Positions 50,987 to 62,807 of a DNA stretch of 64,000 nt are shown in pieces. The stretch comes from Rhodococcus oxybenzonivorans (GTDB lineage: Bacteria > Actinomycetota > Actinomycetes > Mycobacteriales > Mycobacteriaceae): contig NZ_CP021354.1 of assembly GCF_003130705.1 (NCBI RefSeq), positions 496,001-560,000 on the forward strand. The letters are read 5' to 3'. A program made the translations under genes and the position numbers. Numbering within the stretch: the first letter of the stretch is position 1; each line of letters begins with the position of its first letter. The notes beneath the pieces are model-generated. The model saw only the letters and a list, made by a program, of their open reading frames with translations, ran no database searches and had not been told where the DNA came from.

Positions 50987-53341
50987 GTGGCCACCTATCT
51001 CTATCGGATCGGCAGATTCGCGTACCGGCGAAAAGGTGCGGTCATCAGCGTCTGGTTGGTGATCCTCGTCCTCATGGGTGTCGGGGCGGCAACCCTGTCG
51101 GGTCCCACCAAGGACTCGTTCTCCATTCCCGGCACCCCGGCGCAGCAGGCGCAGGACTTGATGGCCGAGCGCTTCCCCGAAGCGGCCGGCAACAACCCCA
51201 TGGACGCGGTGAGCGCCAGGTTCGTCTTCGCCGCACCCGAGGGGCAGACCCTGGAGAGTGAACAGAGCCGGCAGGCGATGGACGCAGTGCTCGCCAAGGT
51301 GCGGGGAATCGAACAGGTCCAGGATGCAGCCAAGGTCGATCCCGCGGTCGCTTCGGGAGCCGACGCCGCGCAGGCACTGGTCAATCCGGTCGAGGCGAAC
51401 ACGCAGCTCCTCGACATGGCGAAGTCCTCCGCCGCGGACAAGGGGATCAGCGAAGAGGCAGCCGTCGCGAACGCACAGGCGCTGTCGCCGCTCAACGCGG
51501 ATAAGACCGTCGGCTACGTCGAGGTGCCCTTCAAGGGCGACATGGGCGACGTAAACAAGGCTCTGCGCGAACAGATCTCGTCGGCGGCTGACGCCGGCCG
51601 CAATGCCGGCCTGACCGTCGAGATCAGTGGATCGGCCGCCAACGACGCCGAACCGCCGGGCGGTGCCACCGAGCTCGTCGGAATCGGTGTGGCGGCCGTG
51701 GTTCTGGCCTTGACCTTCGGCTCGCTCGTCGCAGCCGGTCTCCCCTTGATCACCGCGATCATCGGAATCATGATCGGCAGCCTCGGAATCACCGTGGCCA
51801 CCGGGTTCACCGACCTGAGTTCGATGACGCCCACCCTGGCCATCATGATCGGCCTCGCAGTCGCCATCGACTACTCCCTGTTCATCGTGTCGCGTTTCCG
51901 ACACGAACTCTCCCTCACGTCGGACCGCTCGGAAGCGGCGGGACGCGCCGTCGGCACGGCCGGTTCCGCCGTGGTGTTCGCCGGTCTCACGGTCATCATC
52001 GCGCTCATCGCGCTGCGCGTCGTCGGAATCCCGTTCCTCACGGACATGGGTGCGGCCGCCGCGTTCACGGTGCTCATCGCCGTCATGATCGCGCTCACAC
52101 TGCTGCCGGCCATCCTCGGGTTGTTCGGGCGCAAGGCATTTGCCGGAAAGATTCCCTTTCTGCAGAGTCGTGACCTCGAAGACGACGAGGGCAAGCCGAG
52201 CTTCGCGCTGCGCTACATCAGCGCAGTGGTGCGCAGACCCGCCATTCCGTTGATCGCCGGTGTCGTGCTGCTGGGCGCACTCGCCATTCCCGCGACGGGA
52301 CTCAGCCTCGCTCTTCCGAGTGAGGGCACAGGCGACCCCGCCACCAGCTCACGGCAGGCCTACGACCTGGTGGGCGAAGGATTCGGTCCCGGCAAGAACG
52401 GGCCCCTGCTCGTCGTCGTCGACGCCAAGGACCTCACCTCCGGCACACCGGCTGCCGCGTTCGACGAGGTGGTGAACACCATCTCGGCGCAGGACGACGT
52501 GTCGAACGCTCAGATCGTGGGCGTGAACCGGGCGGGTGACACCGCGCAAATCCTGGTGACGCCGACCAGTGCACCCAGTGACCCGGCAACGATGGACCTG
52601 GTCAACAACATTCGCGGTGCGGAAACCGCACTGCACGATTCGATCGGCGTCAGCTACGGCGTCACCGGGCAGACCGCCCTCGAAGGCGACGTGTCCGAGA
52701 CGCTGCAGGATGCGCTGATTCCGTACCTCGCCGTGGTCGTGGGTCTCGCCTTCCTCCTCCTGCTGCTGGTGTTCCGCTCGATACTGGTGCCGCTGACGGC
52801 AACGCTCGGCTTCCTGCTCAGCGTCGCCGCCACCTTCGGTGCCACGGTCGCCGTGTTCCAGGAAGGCTGGGGAGGCCTCATCGCCAACCCGCAGCCGATC
52901 GTGAGCTTCATGCCGATCTTCCTGATCGGAGTGGTTTTCGGACTGGCGATGGACTACCAGGTGTTCCTGGTGACCCGGATGCGTGAGGAGTACGTCCACG
53001 GTGCGACCGCGAAGCAGGCCGTCACCGTCGGCTTCAACCACGGCGCCCGCGTCGTCAGCGCAGCGGCCGTCATCATGATGTCGGTGTTCGCCGCCTTCAT
53101 CGCCGAACCCAACTCGTTCATCAAGTCGATCGGCTTCGCTTTGGCGGTGGCGGTGTTCTTCGACGCCTTCGTGGTCAGGATGGTGATCATCCCGTCGGTC
53201 ATGGCGCTCCTCGGCGACAAGGCCTGGTGGATGCCCAAGTGGCTCGACAAGATCCTGCCCAACGTCGACATCGAGGGCGAGAAGCTGCGCCAGGCGCTCC
53301 CCGAGTCGGACGACGCGCTAGTAGGCGCTCCGCGCCCGTGA
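50987..53341 (+). CDS. MMPL/RND-superfamily exporter
   Basis: 784 residues from a GTG at 50987. Two tandem MMPL modules: an N-terminal helix (GAVISVWLVILVLMGVGA), an extracytoplasmic loop of about 160 residues, then five or six helices with AIDYSLFIVSRFRHEL (the R-x-D-type loop), a second loop and a second set with GLAMDYQVFLVTRMREEY. A proton-driven exporter of lipids or drugs; the MmpL group in mycolata exports envelope lipids. It is likely an operon with the TetR gene. Its stop codon lies within the 5' arm of repeat B copy 2. Confidence 0.92.
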   Translation: MATYLYRIGRFAYRRKGAVISVWLVILVLMGVGAATLSGPTKDSFSIPGTPAQQAQDLMAERFPEAAGNNPMDAVSARFVFAAPEGQTLESEQSRQAMDAVLAKVRGIEQVQDAAKVDPAVASGADAAQALVNPVEANTQLLDMAKSSAADKGISEEAAVANAQALSPLNADKTVGYVEVPFKGDMGDVNKALREQISSAADAGRNAGLTVEISGSAANDAEPPGGATELVGIGVAAVVLALTFGSLVAAGLPLITAIIGIMIGSLGITVATGFTDLSSMTPTLAIMIGLAVAIDYSLFIVSRFRHELSLTSDRSEAAGRAVGTAGSAVVFAGLTVIIALIALRVVGIPFLTDMGAAAAFTVLIAVMIALTLLPAILGLFGRKAFAGKIPFLQSRDLEDDEGKPSFALRYISAVVRRPAIPLIAGVVLLGALAIPATGLSLALPSEGTGDPATSSRQAYDLVGEGFGPGKNGPLLVVVDAKDLTSGTPAAAFDEVVNTISAQDDVSNAQIVGVNRAGDTAQILVTPTSAPSDPATMDLVNNIRGAETALHDSIGVSYGVTGQTALEGDVSETLQDALIPYLAVVVGLAFLLLLLVFRSILVPLTATLGFLLSVAATFGATVAVFQEGWGGLIANPQPIVSFMPIFLIGVVFGLAMDYQVFLVTRMREEYVHGATAKQAVTVGFNHGARVVSAAAVIMMSVFAAFIAEPNSFIKSIGFALAVAVFFDAFVVRMVIIPSVMALLGDKAWWMPKWLDKILPNVDIEGEKLRQALPESDDALVGAPRP

Positions 53342-53380
53342 GTGGTTAGGGAGTCTCTGGACTCCTCAACCACTCACGGG
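53335..53380. repeat. Dispersed hairpin repeat, family B, copy 2
   Basis: Arms of 21 bases (53335-53355 and 53360-53380) with two mismatches close over a four-base loop. The first seven bases include the end of the MMPL gene. It separates the MMPL gene from the ABC exporter operon. Confidence 0.8.
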
Positions 53381-53434
53381 GCCGTAGGCCCGGTAACCTT
53401 CGAAGATCATGATGACGCGTCAGGATCGCAGCCC

Positions 53435-55168
53435 ATGCTGAACCGCTTGCTCTCCACCTACCTTCGCCCGTACAAGCGGGAACTGATGCTGGTGGTCCTG
53501 TTCCAACTGGTCGCGACGGCGGCCGCGCTCTACCTCCCCAGCCTCAATGCCGACCTCATCGACAACGGGGTCACGAAGGGCGACACCGGCTACATCCTGT
53601 GGACGGGTGGGGTGATGTTGCTCGTCACCGTCGTCCAGATCGTGTGTTCCATCGGTTCCGTGTACTTCGGTGCGCGCGCGGCCATGGGCTTCGGGCGTGA
53701 CGTGCGCCGGGCAGTGATGCATCAGGTCGGTAGCTTCTCGTCCCGCGAATTCGGCCGGTTCGGTGCACCGTCGCTGATCACCCGGAACACCAACGACGTG
53801 CAGCAGGTGCAGATGCTCGTCGTGATGAGCTGCACGATTCTGGTGATGGCGCCGATCATGTGCATCGGCGGCATCGCGATGTCGATACGCGAGGACGTCG
53901 GGCTCGCGTGGATTCTCGCCGTCACCGTGCCTGTCCTCGGATTGTCCATGGGGTTCGTGATCTCGCGGATGGTGCCCGCCTTCCGTGAGATGCAGACCCG
54001 GATCGACGGTGTCAACCGCGTCCTGCGCGAGCAGATCACCGGCATCCGCGTGGTCCGGGCGTTCGTCCGTGAACGCTCCGAGATCGAACGTTTCGAGACG
54101 GCCAACGAACAACTCACCCAGACCGCCCTCCGCGTCGGCCGCCTCACCGCGATCATGTTTCCTCTGGTCATGGTGATCGCCAATATCACCAGCGTGGCCG
54201 TCATCTGGTTCGGTGGGCACGAAATCGACAGCGGCAGTATGCAGATCGGTTCGCTGACGGCGATGCTCAGCTACATCATGCAGATCCTGATGTCGGTGAT
54301 GATGGCCTCGTTCATCGCGATGATGGCACCGCGGGCGACGGTGTGTGCAGAACGCATCGGTGAGGTTCTGGCCACCGAGTCGACTGTGGTCCCGCCGGCC
54401 GAACCTGTCACCCGGATCGAGCATCCGGGGGTGGTGGAGCTGCGCGACGCGCAATTCAAATTTCCCGGCGCCGACGAACCGGTGCTCCGCGACATCAGCT
54501 TCCGGGCAGAACCGGGCAAAACCACCGCCATCATCGGCGGCACCGGATCCGGTAAGACCACGCTGCTCTCGCTGATCCCCCGCCTCATCGACGCCACGGC
54601 CGGCACCGTCACCGTCTCCGATGTCGACGTCCGGCGCCTCGACCTCGACGTTCTGCGGTCGGGGATCGGTTTGGTTCCGCAACGGCCGTATCTGTTCTCG
54701 GGCACCGTCGCCACCAATCTGCGGTACGGCAAACCCGACGCGAGCGACGAGGAGTTGTGGCACGCGCTGGAGATCGCGCAAGCCGCCGACTTCGTCCGGG
54801 CGATGCCGGAGGGCCTGGACACCCCCATCGCGCAGGGGGGCACCACCGTGTCGGGTGGGCAGCGACAGCGACTGGCCATCGCGCGGGCTCTGGTACGCCG
54901 CCCGTCGATCTACCTCTTCGACGATTCGTTCTCCGCTCTCGACCTCACCACCGACGCTCGCCTGCGCGCCGCACTCGAACCGGAAACGGCGGACGCCTGC
55001 GTGATCCTTGTGGCGCAACGGGTGTCGACCATCGTGGAGGCCGACCAGATCGTGGTGCTCGAGGACGGCGCCATCGTCGGAATCGGTACCCACGATCACC
55101 TGCTCGACACCTGCCCCTGTTACGTCGAAATCGTCGAATCCCAACGATCGATTCAGGAAGCCTTATGA
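53435..55168 (+). CDS. ABC exporter half-transporter, degenerate-site subunit
   Basis: 577 residues from the ATG at 53435. Six helices in the first 300 residues, then a nucleotide-binding domain: IIGGTGSGKTTLLSLIPR (Walker A), TVSGGQRQRLAIARALV (signature) and IYLFDDSFSALD (Walker B), where the catalytic Glu is replaced by Asp. The His-switch reads VAQRVST, with Gln for His. These changes mark the degenerate site of heterodimeric ABC exporters. It overlaps the second half-transporter by four bases (ATGA). Confidence 0.9.
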   Translation: MLNRLLSTYLRPYKRELMLVVLFQLVATAAALYLPSLNADLIDNGVTKGDTGYILWTGGVMLLVTVVQIVCSIGSVYFGARAAMGFGRDVRRAVMHQVGSFSSREFGRFGAPSLITRNTNDVQQVQMLVVMSCTILVMAPIMCIGGIAMSIREDVGLAWILAVTVPVLGLSMGFVISRMVPAFREMQTRIDGVNRVLREQITGIRVVRAFVRERSEIERFETANEQLTQTALRVGRLTAIMFPLVMVIANITSVAVIWFGGHEIDSGSMQIGSLTAMLSYIMQILMSVMMASFIAMMAPRATVCAERIGEVLATESTVVPPAEPVTRIEHPGVVELRDAQFKFPGADEPVLRDISFRAEPGKTTAIIGGTGSGKTTLLSLIPRLIDATAGTVTVSDVDVRRLDLDVLRSGIGLVPQRPYLFSGTVATNLRYGKPDASDEELWHALEIAQAADFVRAMPEGLDTPIAQGGTTVSGGQRQRLAIARALVRRPSIYLFDDSFSALDLTTDARLRAALEPETADACVILVAQRVSTIVEADQIVVLEDGAIVGIGTHDHLLDTCPCYVEIVESQRSIQEAL

Positions 55169-57120
55169 GCGATCGCACGAGCACCGCCACCGCCGAGAAG
55201 CCGGCGGGCCCCCGGATCCCGGGGCCGGTCGCGCCGGGAGCGCCCGGCTCCAAACCGCACGCTCTGTGGCCGTCCACCAAGAGGCTGCTGGGGCGGATGC
55301 GGCCACATCGCATCGCCGTGAGCACCGTCATCCTGGTCGCCGGGGTGGCGGTGGTACTCACCTCCATCGCGCCGCGCCTGCTCGGTCAGGGCACCAACAT
55401 CATCTTCGACGGCATCGTCGGCAAACAGTTGCCGGCGGGACTGTCGAAGGACCAGGCCGTCGCCGCACTGCGGGCCGACGGGCAGGGCACGTTCGCGGAC
55501 ATGGTGTCCGGCATGGCCGTGATACCCGGTGTCGGTATCGACTTCGGTGCGCTCGGTCGTGTCCTCGCGATCGTCCTCGCGTTGTACGTCGGGTCGTCGG
55601 TGTTCATGTGGCTGTCCGGGTACCTCCTCAACATCGTCGTGCAGGGAGTGGTGAAGAACCTGCGCGCCGAGGTGGAACGGAAGATCCACCGGCTTCCACT
55701 GCGCTACTTCGATTCCCATTCCCGCGGTGACCTACTCAGTCGCGTCACCAACGACATCGACAACGTGTCGCAGTCGTTGCAGCAGACCATGAGCCAGCTG
55801 ATCGTGTCGGCCATGACCGTGATCGGCATCCTGGTGATGATGATCGTGATCTCGCCGTTGCTCGCACTCATCGCCGTCCTCACCGTCCCGCTGTCGGTGC
55901 TGGTGACAGCGCAGATCGCGAAACGGTCCAAGACGCATTTCGTCGCGCAGTGGAAATCGACCGGGGCGCTCAACGCAGAGGTGGAAGAGGCCTTCACCGG
56001 CCATGAACTGGTCACCGTGTTCGGCCGCAGCCGTGAGGTGGAGGCCCGGTTCGAGGAACAGAACGAAAACCTCTACCAAGCGAGTTACCGGGCGCAGTTC
56101 ATCTCGGGCCTCATCATGCCCGCGATCATGTTCCTCGGAAACCTCAACTTCGTGGCCATCGCAGTCCTCGGCGGCATGCGGGTGGCGTCCGGCACGATGA
56201 GTCTCGGTGACGTGCAGGCGTTCATCCAGTACTCCCGCCAGTTCACGCAACCGCTCACCCAGATCGGCGCCATGGTCAACCTCATGCAGTCGGGGGTGGC
56301 GTCCGCCGAGCGGGTGTTCGCGATCCTCGACGAGGACGAGGAAGAGCCGGATCTGCTCGACGCCCGGACCCCAGAGCTGGCGAAGGGACACGTGGAGTTC
56401 TCGAACGTCTCCTTCAGCTACTCGCCGGAGAAGCCGCTGATCGAAGACCTGTCACTGGTGGCCGAGCCGGGACAGATGGTCGCGATCGTGGGGCCGACCG
56501 GCGCGGGAAAGACCACGCTGGTCAACCTCATTCTGCGGTTCTACGACCTCGACGGCGGCAGAATCCTCCTCGACGGTGTCGACATCGCCGAGATGTCTCG
56601 GGACGACCTGCGGTCCCGGATCGGCATGGTGTTGCAGGACGCCTGGTTGTTCGGGGGCAACATCCGCGACAACATCGCCTACGGCCGGCCCGATGCCACG
56701 GAGGAGGAGATCCTCGCGGCGGCACGGATCACCTACGTCGACCGGTTCGTCCACTCGCTGCCCGACGGCTACGACACCGTCATCGACGAGGAAGGCAGCA
56801 ACATCAGCGCGGGTGAGAAGCAGCTGATCACGATTGCGCGCGCCTTCATCTCGCAGCCGTCGATCCTGATCCTCGACGAGGCGACGAGTTCCGTGGACAC
56901 CCGTACCGAACTGCTGGTGCAGCACGCCACGGCGGTCCTGCGCAGCGACCGCACCAGCTTCGTGATCGCACACCGGCTGTCGACGATTCGCGACGCCGAT
57001 CTGATCGTCGTCATGGAGGACGGACGCATCGTCGAGCAAGGCAGCCATGAAGATCTGCTGATCGCCCGCGGTGCGTACTACCGGCTGTACAACAGCCAGT
57101 TCGTGGGTGCCGACGTCTGA
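55165..57120 (+). CDS. ABC exporter half-transporter, catalytic-site subunit
   Basis: 651 residues from the ATG at 55165. About 35 extra N-terminal residues rich in Pro and Gly (KPAGPRIPGPVAPGAPGSK) precede six helices. The nucleotide-binding domain has IVGPTGAGKTTLVNL (Walker A), NISAGEKQLITIARAF (unusual signature SAGEK), ILILDEATSSVD (complete Walker B with Glu) and IAHRLSTI (His switch). Together with the preceding half it forms a heterodimeric exporter for lipids, peptides or drugs. Confidence 0.9.
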   Translation: MSDRTSTATAEKPAGPRIPGPVAPGAPGSKPHALWPSTKRLLGRMRPHRIAVSTVILVAGVAVVLTSIAPRLLGQGTNIIFDGIVGKQLPAGLSKDQAVAALRADGQGTFADMVSGMAVIPGVGIDFGALGRVLAIVLALYVGSSVFMWLSGYLLNIVVQGVVKNLRAEVERKIHRLPLRYFDSHSRGDLLSRVTNDIDNVSQSLQQTMSQLIVSAMTVIGILVMMIVISPLLALIAVLTVPLSVLVTAQIAKRSKTHFVAQWKSTGALNAEVEEAFTGHELVTVFGRSREVEARFEEQNENLYQASYRAQFISGLIMPAIMFLGNLNFVAIAVLGGMRVASGTMSLGDVQAFIQYSRQFTQPLTQIGAMVNLMQSGVASAERVFAILDEDEEEPDLLDARTPELAKGHVEFSNVSFSYSPEKPLIEDLSLVAEPGQMVAIVGPTGAGKTTLVNLILRFYDLDGGRILLDGVDIAEMSRDDLRSRIGMVLQDAWLFGGNIRDNIAYGRPDATEEEILAAARITYVDRFVHSLPDGYDTVIDEEGSNISAGEKQLITIARAFISQPSILILDEATSSVDTRTELLVQHATAVLRSDRTSFVIAHRLSTIRDADLIVVMEDGRIVEQGSHEDLLIARGAYYRLYNSQFVGADV

Positions 57121-57129
57121 CCGGTCTCC

Positions 57130-60133
<3,004 letters not shown>

Positions 60134-60166
60134 GCACTTGCGGGTGGAGTGGCGCGAATCAGGAAC

Positions 60167-60217
60167 GGGTGAACGTACCTTTTGTCCGATCTGAAGCGAC
60201 GAAAGGTACGTTCATCC
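60167..60217. repeat. Dispersed hairpin repeat, family A, copy 2
   Basis: Arms of about 20 bases (60167-60186 and 60198-60217, with one G-T pair and one mismatch region) over an 11-base loop. The right part GAAGCGACGAAAGGTAC matches copy 1 at 32202-32240. It lies between the yhhQ start and the end of the RDD gene. Confidence 0.8.
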
Positions 60218-60242
60218 GCAGGCGCGACACCAGTGGCAGCGG

Positions 60243-60851
60243 TCAGCCCTGAACGACGCGCGTACCGCCGGCGAGCTCATCGTGCTTGCCCTGCTTCGTG
60301 GGGCTGCTGTTGATCGTCACACCGATGACGATGGCCGCGACCGTGCCGAGGAGCCCGAACAAAAGCCCGATCAGCGGCAGCCCGCCGAGCGCCGAAAGGA
60401 CGTAGAAGCTGTTCCGGACCAGCGACTGCTGCTGTGTGGGCAGTCCACCGTTCGGTCCTACAACCCGAAGGCCGAAGAGCTGCTTTCCCGGGGTCTGCCC
60501 GCGCGTGGTCTCCAGCAGCACGAAGTACCCGACCACTGCGGCCGCGGTGAGAAGGGCACCGACGACGCTACCGAGAACCGAACCGAGTGCCAGCGAGATG
60601 ATCGTCGTGACGATGGCGGTAGGAATCCCCACGATCAGGCCGTCGATTACGCGCGCACCCAGGCGTGGAAGCAGCTCGCCCGGGCGGGACGTGTCGAACC
60701 CGAAATCGGGCTGGGCGAACGGTGCAGTACCGAAAGCCTGCCCCGAATCGAACTGCTGCTCACTGGATTGCTGCCCGTACCGGTGCTCCCCCTGCGGCTG
60801 GGCACCGAACGGTTGGTGCACCTGGTTCGGATCGAATCCGCCAGTAGTCAT
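60243..60851 (-). CDS. RDD-family membrane protein with Gln/Pro-rich N-terminus
   Basis: 202 residues. The first 60 residues (MTTGGFDPNQVHQPFG, then Gln-rich) are low complexity. The RDD domain is RPGELLPRLGARVIDGLIVGIPTAIV with the Arg and two Asp-type residues, YFVLLETTRGQTPGKQLFGLRVV and a final pair of helices. RDD proteins are of uncertain function; some act as sodium/proton transport. The N-terminal MTTGGFDPN is nearly identical to the start of the next upstream gene (MTTGGYDPN). Confidence 0.85.
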   Translation of the reverse strand: MTTGGFDPNQVHQPFGAQPQGEHRYGQQSSEQQFDSGQAFGTAPFAQPDFGFDTSRPGELLPRLGARVIDGLIVGIPTAIVTTIISLALGSVLGSVVGALLTAAAVVGYFVLLETTRGQTPGKQLFGLRVVGPNGGLPTQQQSLVRNSFYVLSALGGLPLIGLLFGLLGTVAAIVIGVTINSSPTKQGKHDELAGGTRVVQG

Positions 60852-60946
60852 ATTTCCCCCTCGAATCTCGAGTCAGTGTGTCTCGGATGACGCCGAGCAC
60901 ATTACGCATGGCGAGAGGGGGGTTCATGTGACGGATAGCGAAACGG

Positions 60947-60988
60947 GTGAGCGCGCTTGCCGTCCATGTGGACGGGAAGCACGCTCAC
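60947..60988. terminator. Long imperfect hairpin between the DUF975-like and RDD genes
   Basis: Twenty-base arms (60947-60966 and 60969-60988) pair with two mismatches over a two-base loop. Read in the direction of transcription it ends with CCCGTTTC, so it may be a weak terminator or attenuator for the gene at 61008. Confidence 0.55.
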
Positions 60989-61007
60989 CCGCGGTGAGTT
61001 CAGGCCG

Positions 61008-62000
61008 TCAGGCCGAGACGTAACGACCGGTGAGCACGCGGTATGCGTACGTCGAGGCGATGATCGTGAGGGGAATCGTGACGAGCAGTCCCAGTCCGCA
61101 CGGAATCGCGCCGAGAATATTGATACCGACCAAAGCGAGAGCCAGCAGGAGAAGCGGTCCCACGTTCTGGGAAATGATTCCGAAGCTGGACTTGATACCG
61201 GTGACGGCGTCCTGATTCTGGTCGATCACGAACTGCAGCGTCCACCACGTCAGGAAGACGACGATCAGACCCGGAATGACGAGCAGGATGAAACCGATGG
61301 TGGACAGCACACCGACGATCAGGCTCGCGATGATGATCGCACCGACATTCGTGAACTGGAAGAACGATCCGAAGGCAGGCTTGTTGCCGTCCACCTCGTG
61401 GAGCGCTCCCCGCACGAGGGCGGCATTGATCAGGTAGCCAACCACCGTGGTGACGAGCGTTCCGATGATTCGCCACACCGTGAAGGTGTCGGAGAGGTCG
61501 GAGGACGTGCTGAAACCGCCGAAGATCAGGTTCAAGACGACCTGGATGACCGCCGCGACCAGCATGATCCCGATCCAGATGAGCGCGTTGTCCTTGAACT
61601 TGTTCCAGCCGTAGCTGATCGCGTTGCCCACTGACAGCTGTCCCGGTGTCTGGCCGGGGGCGCCGTAACCCGTTACGGGCGGAGGCGGCGGATATCCACC
61701 CGGCGGCGGACCCTGTGGAGGCGGTGGGTAATTACCCTGCGGCGGTGGGTAATTTCCGCCCTGTTGGGGTGGATAATTTCCCCCCTGCTGCGGAGGTGGG
61801 TAATTCCCGGGAGGCGGCGGGTAGTTTCCGCCGGGGGGCGGCGGATATCCGCCGGGAGGTGGTCCCTGCGGCGGCGGTGGGTAATTCCCGGGCGGTGGCG
61901 GATATCCGCCGGGAGGTGGTGGGGGATTGCCCTGCGGAGGGTATCCGCCCTGATCACCGCCCTCTGGTTTGTCGTTCGGGTCGTATCCACCAGTCGTCAT
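61008..62000 (-). CDS. Multi-spanning membrane protein with Pro/Gly/Tyr-rich N-terminus
   Basis: 330 residues. Residues 1-125 are a repeat of YPPP and GNYPPP units (for example GGYPPPPGGNYPPPPGN). The second half has about five or six helices (ALIWIGIMLVAAVIQVVLNLIF, IIGTLVTTVVGYLINAALVRG, IIIASLIVGVLSTIGFILLVIPGLIVVFLTWW, VGPLLLLALALVGINILGAIPCG). The helical part resembles DUF975-type proteins. The two-Pro-rich-tail arrangement is common in mycolata membrane proteins; function is unknown. Confidence 0.8.
   Translation of the reverse strand: MTTGGYDPNDKPEGGDQGGYPPQGNPPPPPGGYPPPPGNYPPPPQGPPPGGYPPPPGGNYPPPPGNYPPPQQGGNYPPQQGGNYPPPQGNYPPPPQGPPPGGYPPPPPVTGYGAPGQTPGQLSVGNAISYGWNKFKDNALIWIGIMLVAAVIQVVLNLIFGGFSTSSDLSDTFTVWRIIGTLVTTVVGYLINAALVRGALHEVDGNKPAFGSFFQFTNVGAIIIASLIVGVLSTIGFILLVIPGLIVVFLTWWTLQFVIDQNQDAVTGIKSSFGIISQNVGPLLLLALALVGINILGAIPCGLGLLVTIPLTIIASTYAYRVLTGRYVSA
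61670..61945. repeat. Proline-rich coding repeat
   Basis: The first third of the gene at 61008-62000 contains many copies of GGCGGTGGGTAATT-like and GGCGGCGGATATCC-like units on the plus strand, which encode YPPP-type repeats. Similar units recur at short, uneven intervals, so the length may vary by slippage. Confidence 0.7.
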
Positions 62001-62129
62001 GTGTTCCCCTCAGCAAGAATTGAGTGCTTGCGTATGACAGTGCGAATAGACACTACGTGGACGAACCTTTACTTGCCCACCTTTGGACCGCTTCTTCTCG
62101 AGGCGATTTCATGCCTTACGCTGGTAAAC

Positions 62130-62807
62130 GTGACTAATTCTGGGGGATCGGACAACTCGAATCCGGACGGCGGCCAATACCCGCCCGGCTACGGCGAGGT
62201 ACCGGGTTTGCCGCGGGACGGATACGGGGTCGACGCCTCCGGCAACCCCACGTATTCGGCACCTACCGAGAAGTATCCCGACTACCAGCAGCCGGGCGCC
62301 TACGGAACGTCGCCGGCGCCGGAAAGCCAGGGGCAGTACGGAAGCCCCAATCCCCCTGCCACGCCGAACCAGTACGGTGGCACCCATCAGTACGGCGGTT
62401 CGCCTCAGCCGTACGGGACACCCAACCCATACGCGGCACCGAACCAGTACGGCGGGCAGGCACAGTACGGCAGGCAGAATCAGTATGCCGCCCCGAACCA
62501 GTACGGTGCCCCGACTTCGGGGTACGGGCCCCCGAATGCGTATGGCGCGCCGTATGCGCAGCAGCCTGGAACCAACGGGCTGGCGATCGCCGCACTGGTC
62601 GTCTCGATCGTGGGCGGCTGCGTCTACGGTCTCGGGGCCATCGTCGGCATCATTCTCGGGGTCGTTGCACTCGGTCAGATCAAGCGGTCCGGGGAACAGG
62701 GCCGGGGACTCGCGATCGCCGGCATCGCCCTCGGCGCGGCGTACATCCTCGGGTGGATTCTGTTCTTCCTCGTCATGGTGATTGCGGCGGCGTCGTCGGG
62801 AGTGTGA
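62130..62807 (+). CDS. DUF4190-type membrane protein with QYG repeats
   Basis: 225 residues from a GTG at 62130. Residues 55-145 are QYG/NPY repeats (PNQYGGTHQYGG, NQYAAPNQYGAP). The C-terminal 75 residues are the DUF4190 pattern: LAIAALVVSIVGGCVYGLGAIVGIILGVVALGQIKRSGEQGRGLAIAGIALGAAYILGWILFFLVMVI, with two helix pairs and the IKRSG..GRG loop. It is divergent from the previous gene and convergent by 35 bases with gluQ. Confidence 0.85.
   Translation: MTNSGGSDNSNPDGGQYPPGYGEVPGLPRDGYGVDASGNPTYSAPTEKYPDYQQPGAYGTSPAPESQGQYGSPNPPATPNQYGGTHQYGGSPQPYGTPNPYAAPNQYGGQAQYGRQNQYAAPNQYGAPTSGYGPPNAYGAPYAQQPGTNGLAIAALVVSIVGGCVYGLGAIVGIILGVVALGQIKRSGEQGRGLAIAGIALGAAYILGWILFFLVMVIAAASSGV

Noticed and set aside
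49400..51904. 834-codon minus ORF
   Set aside because: Only the last 271 codons (from 50215) match a methyltransferase; the rest is antisense to the TetR and MMPL genes.
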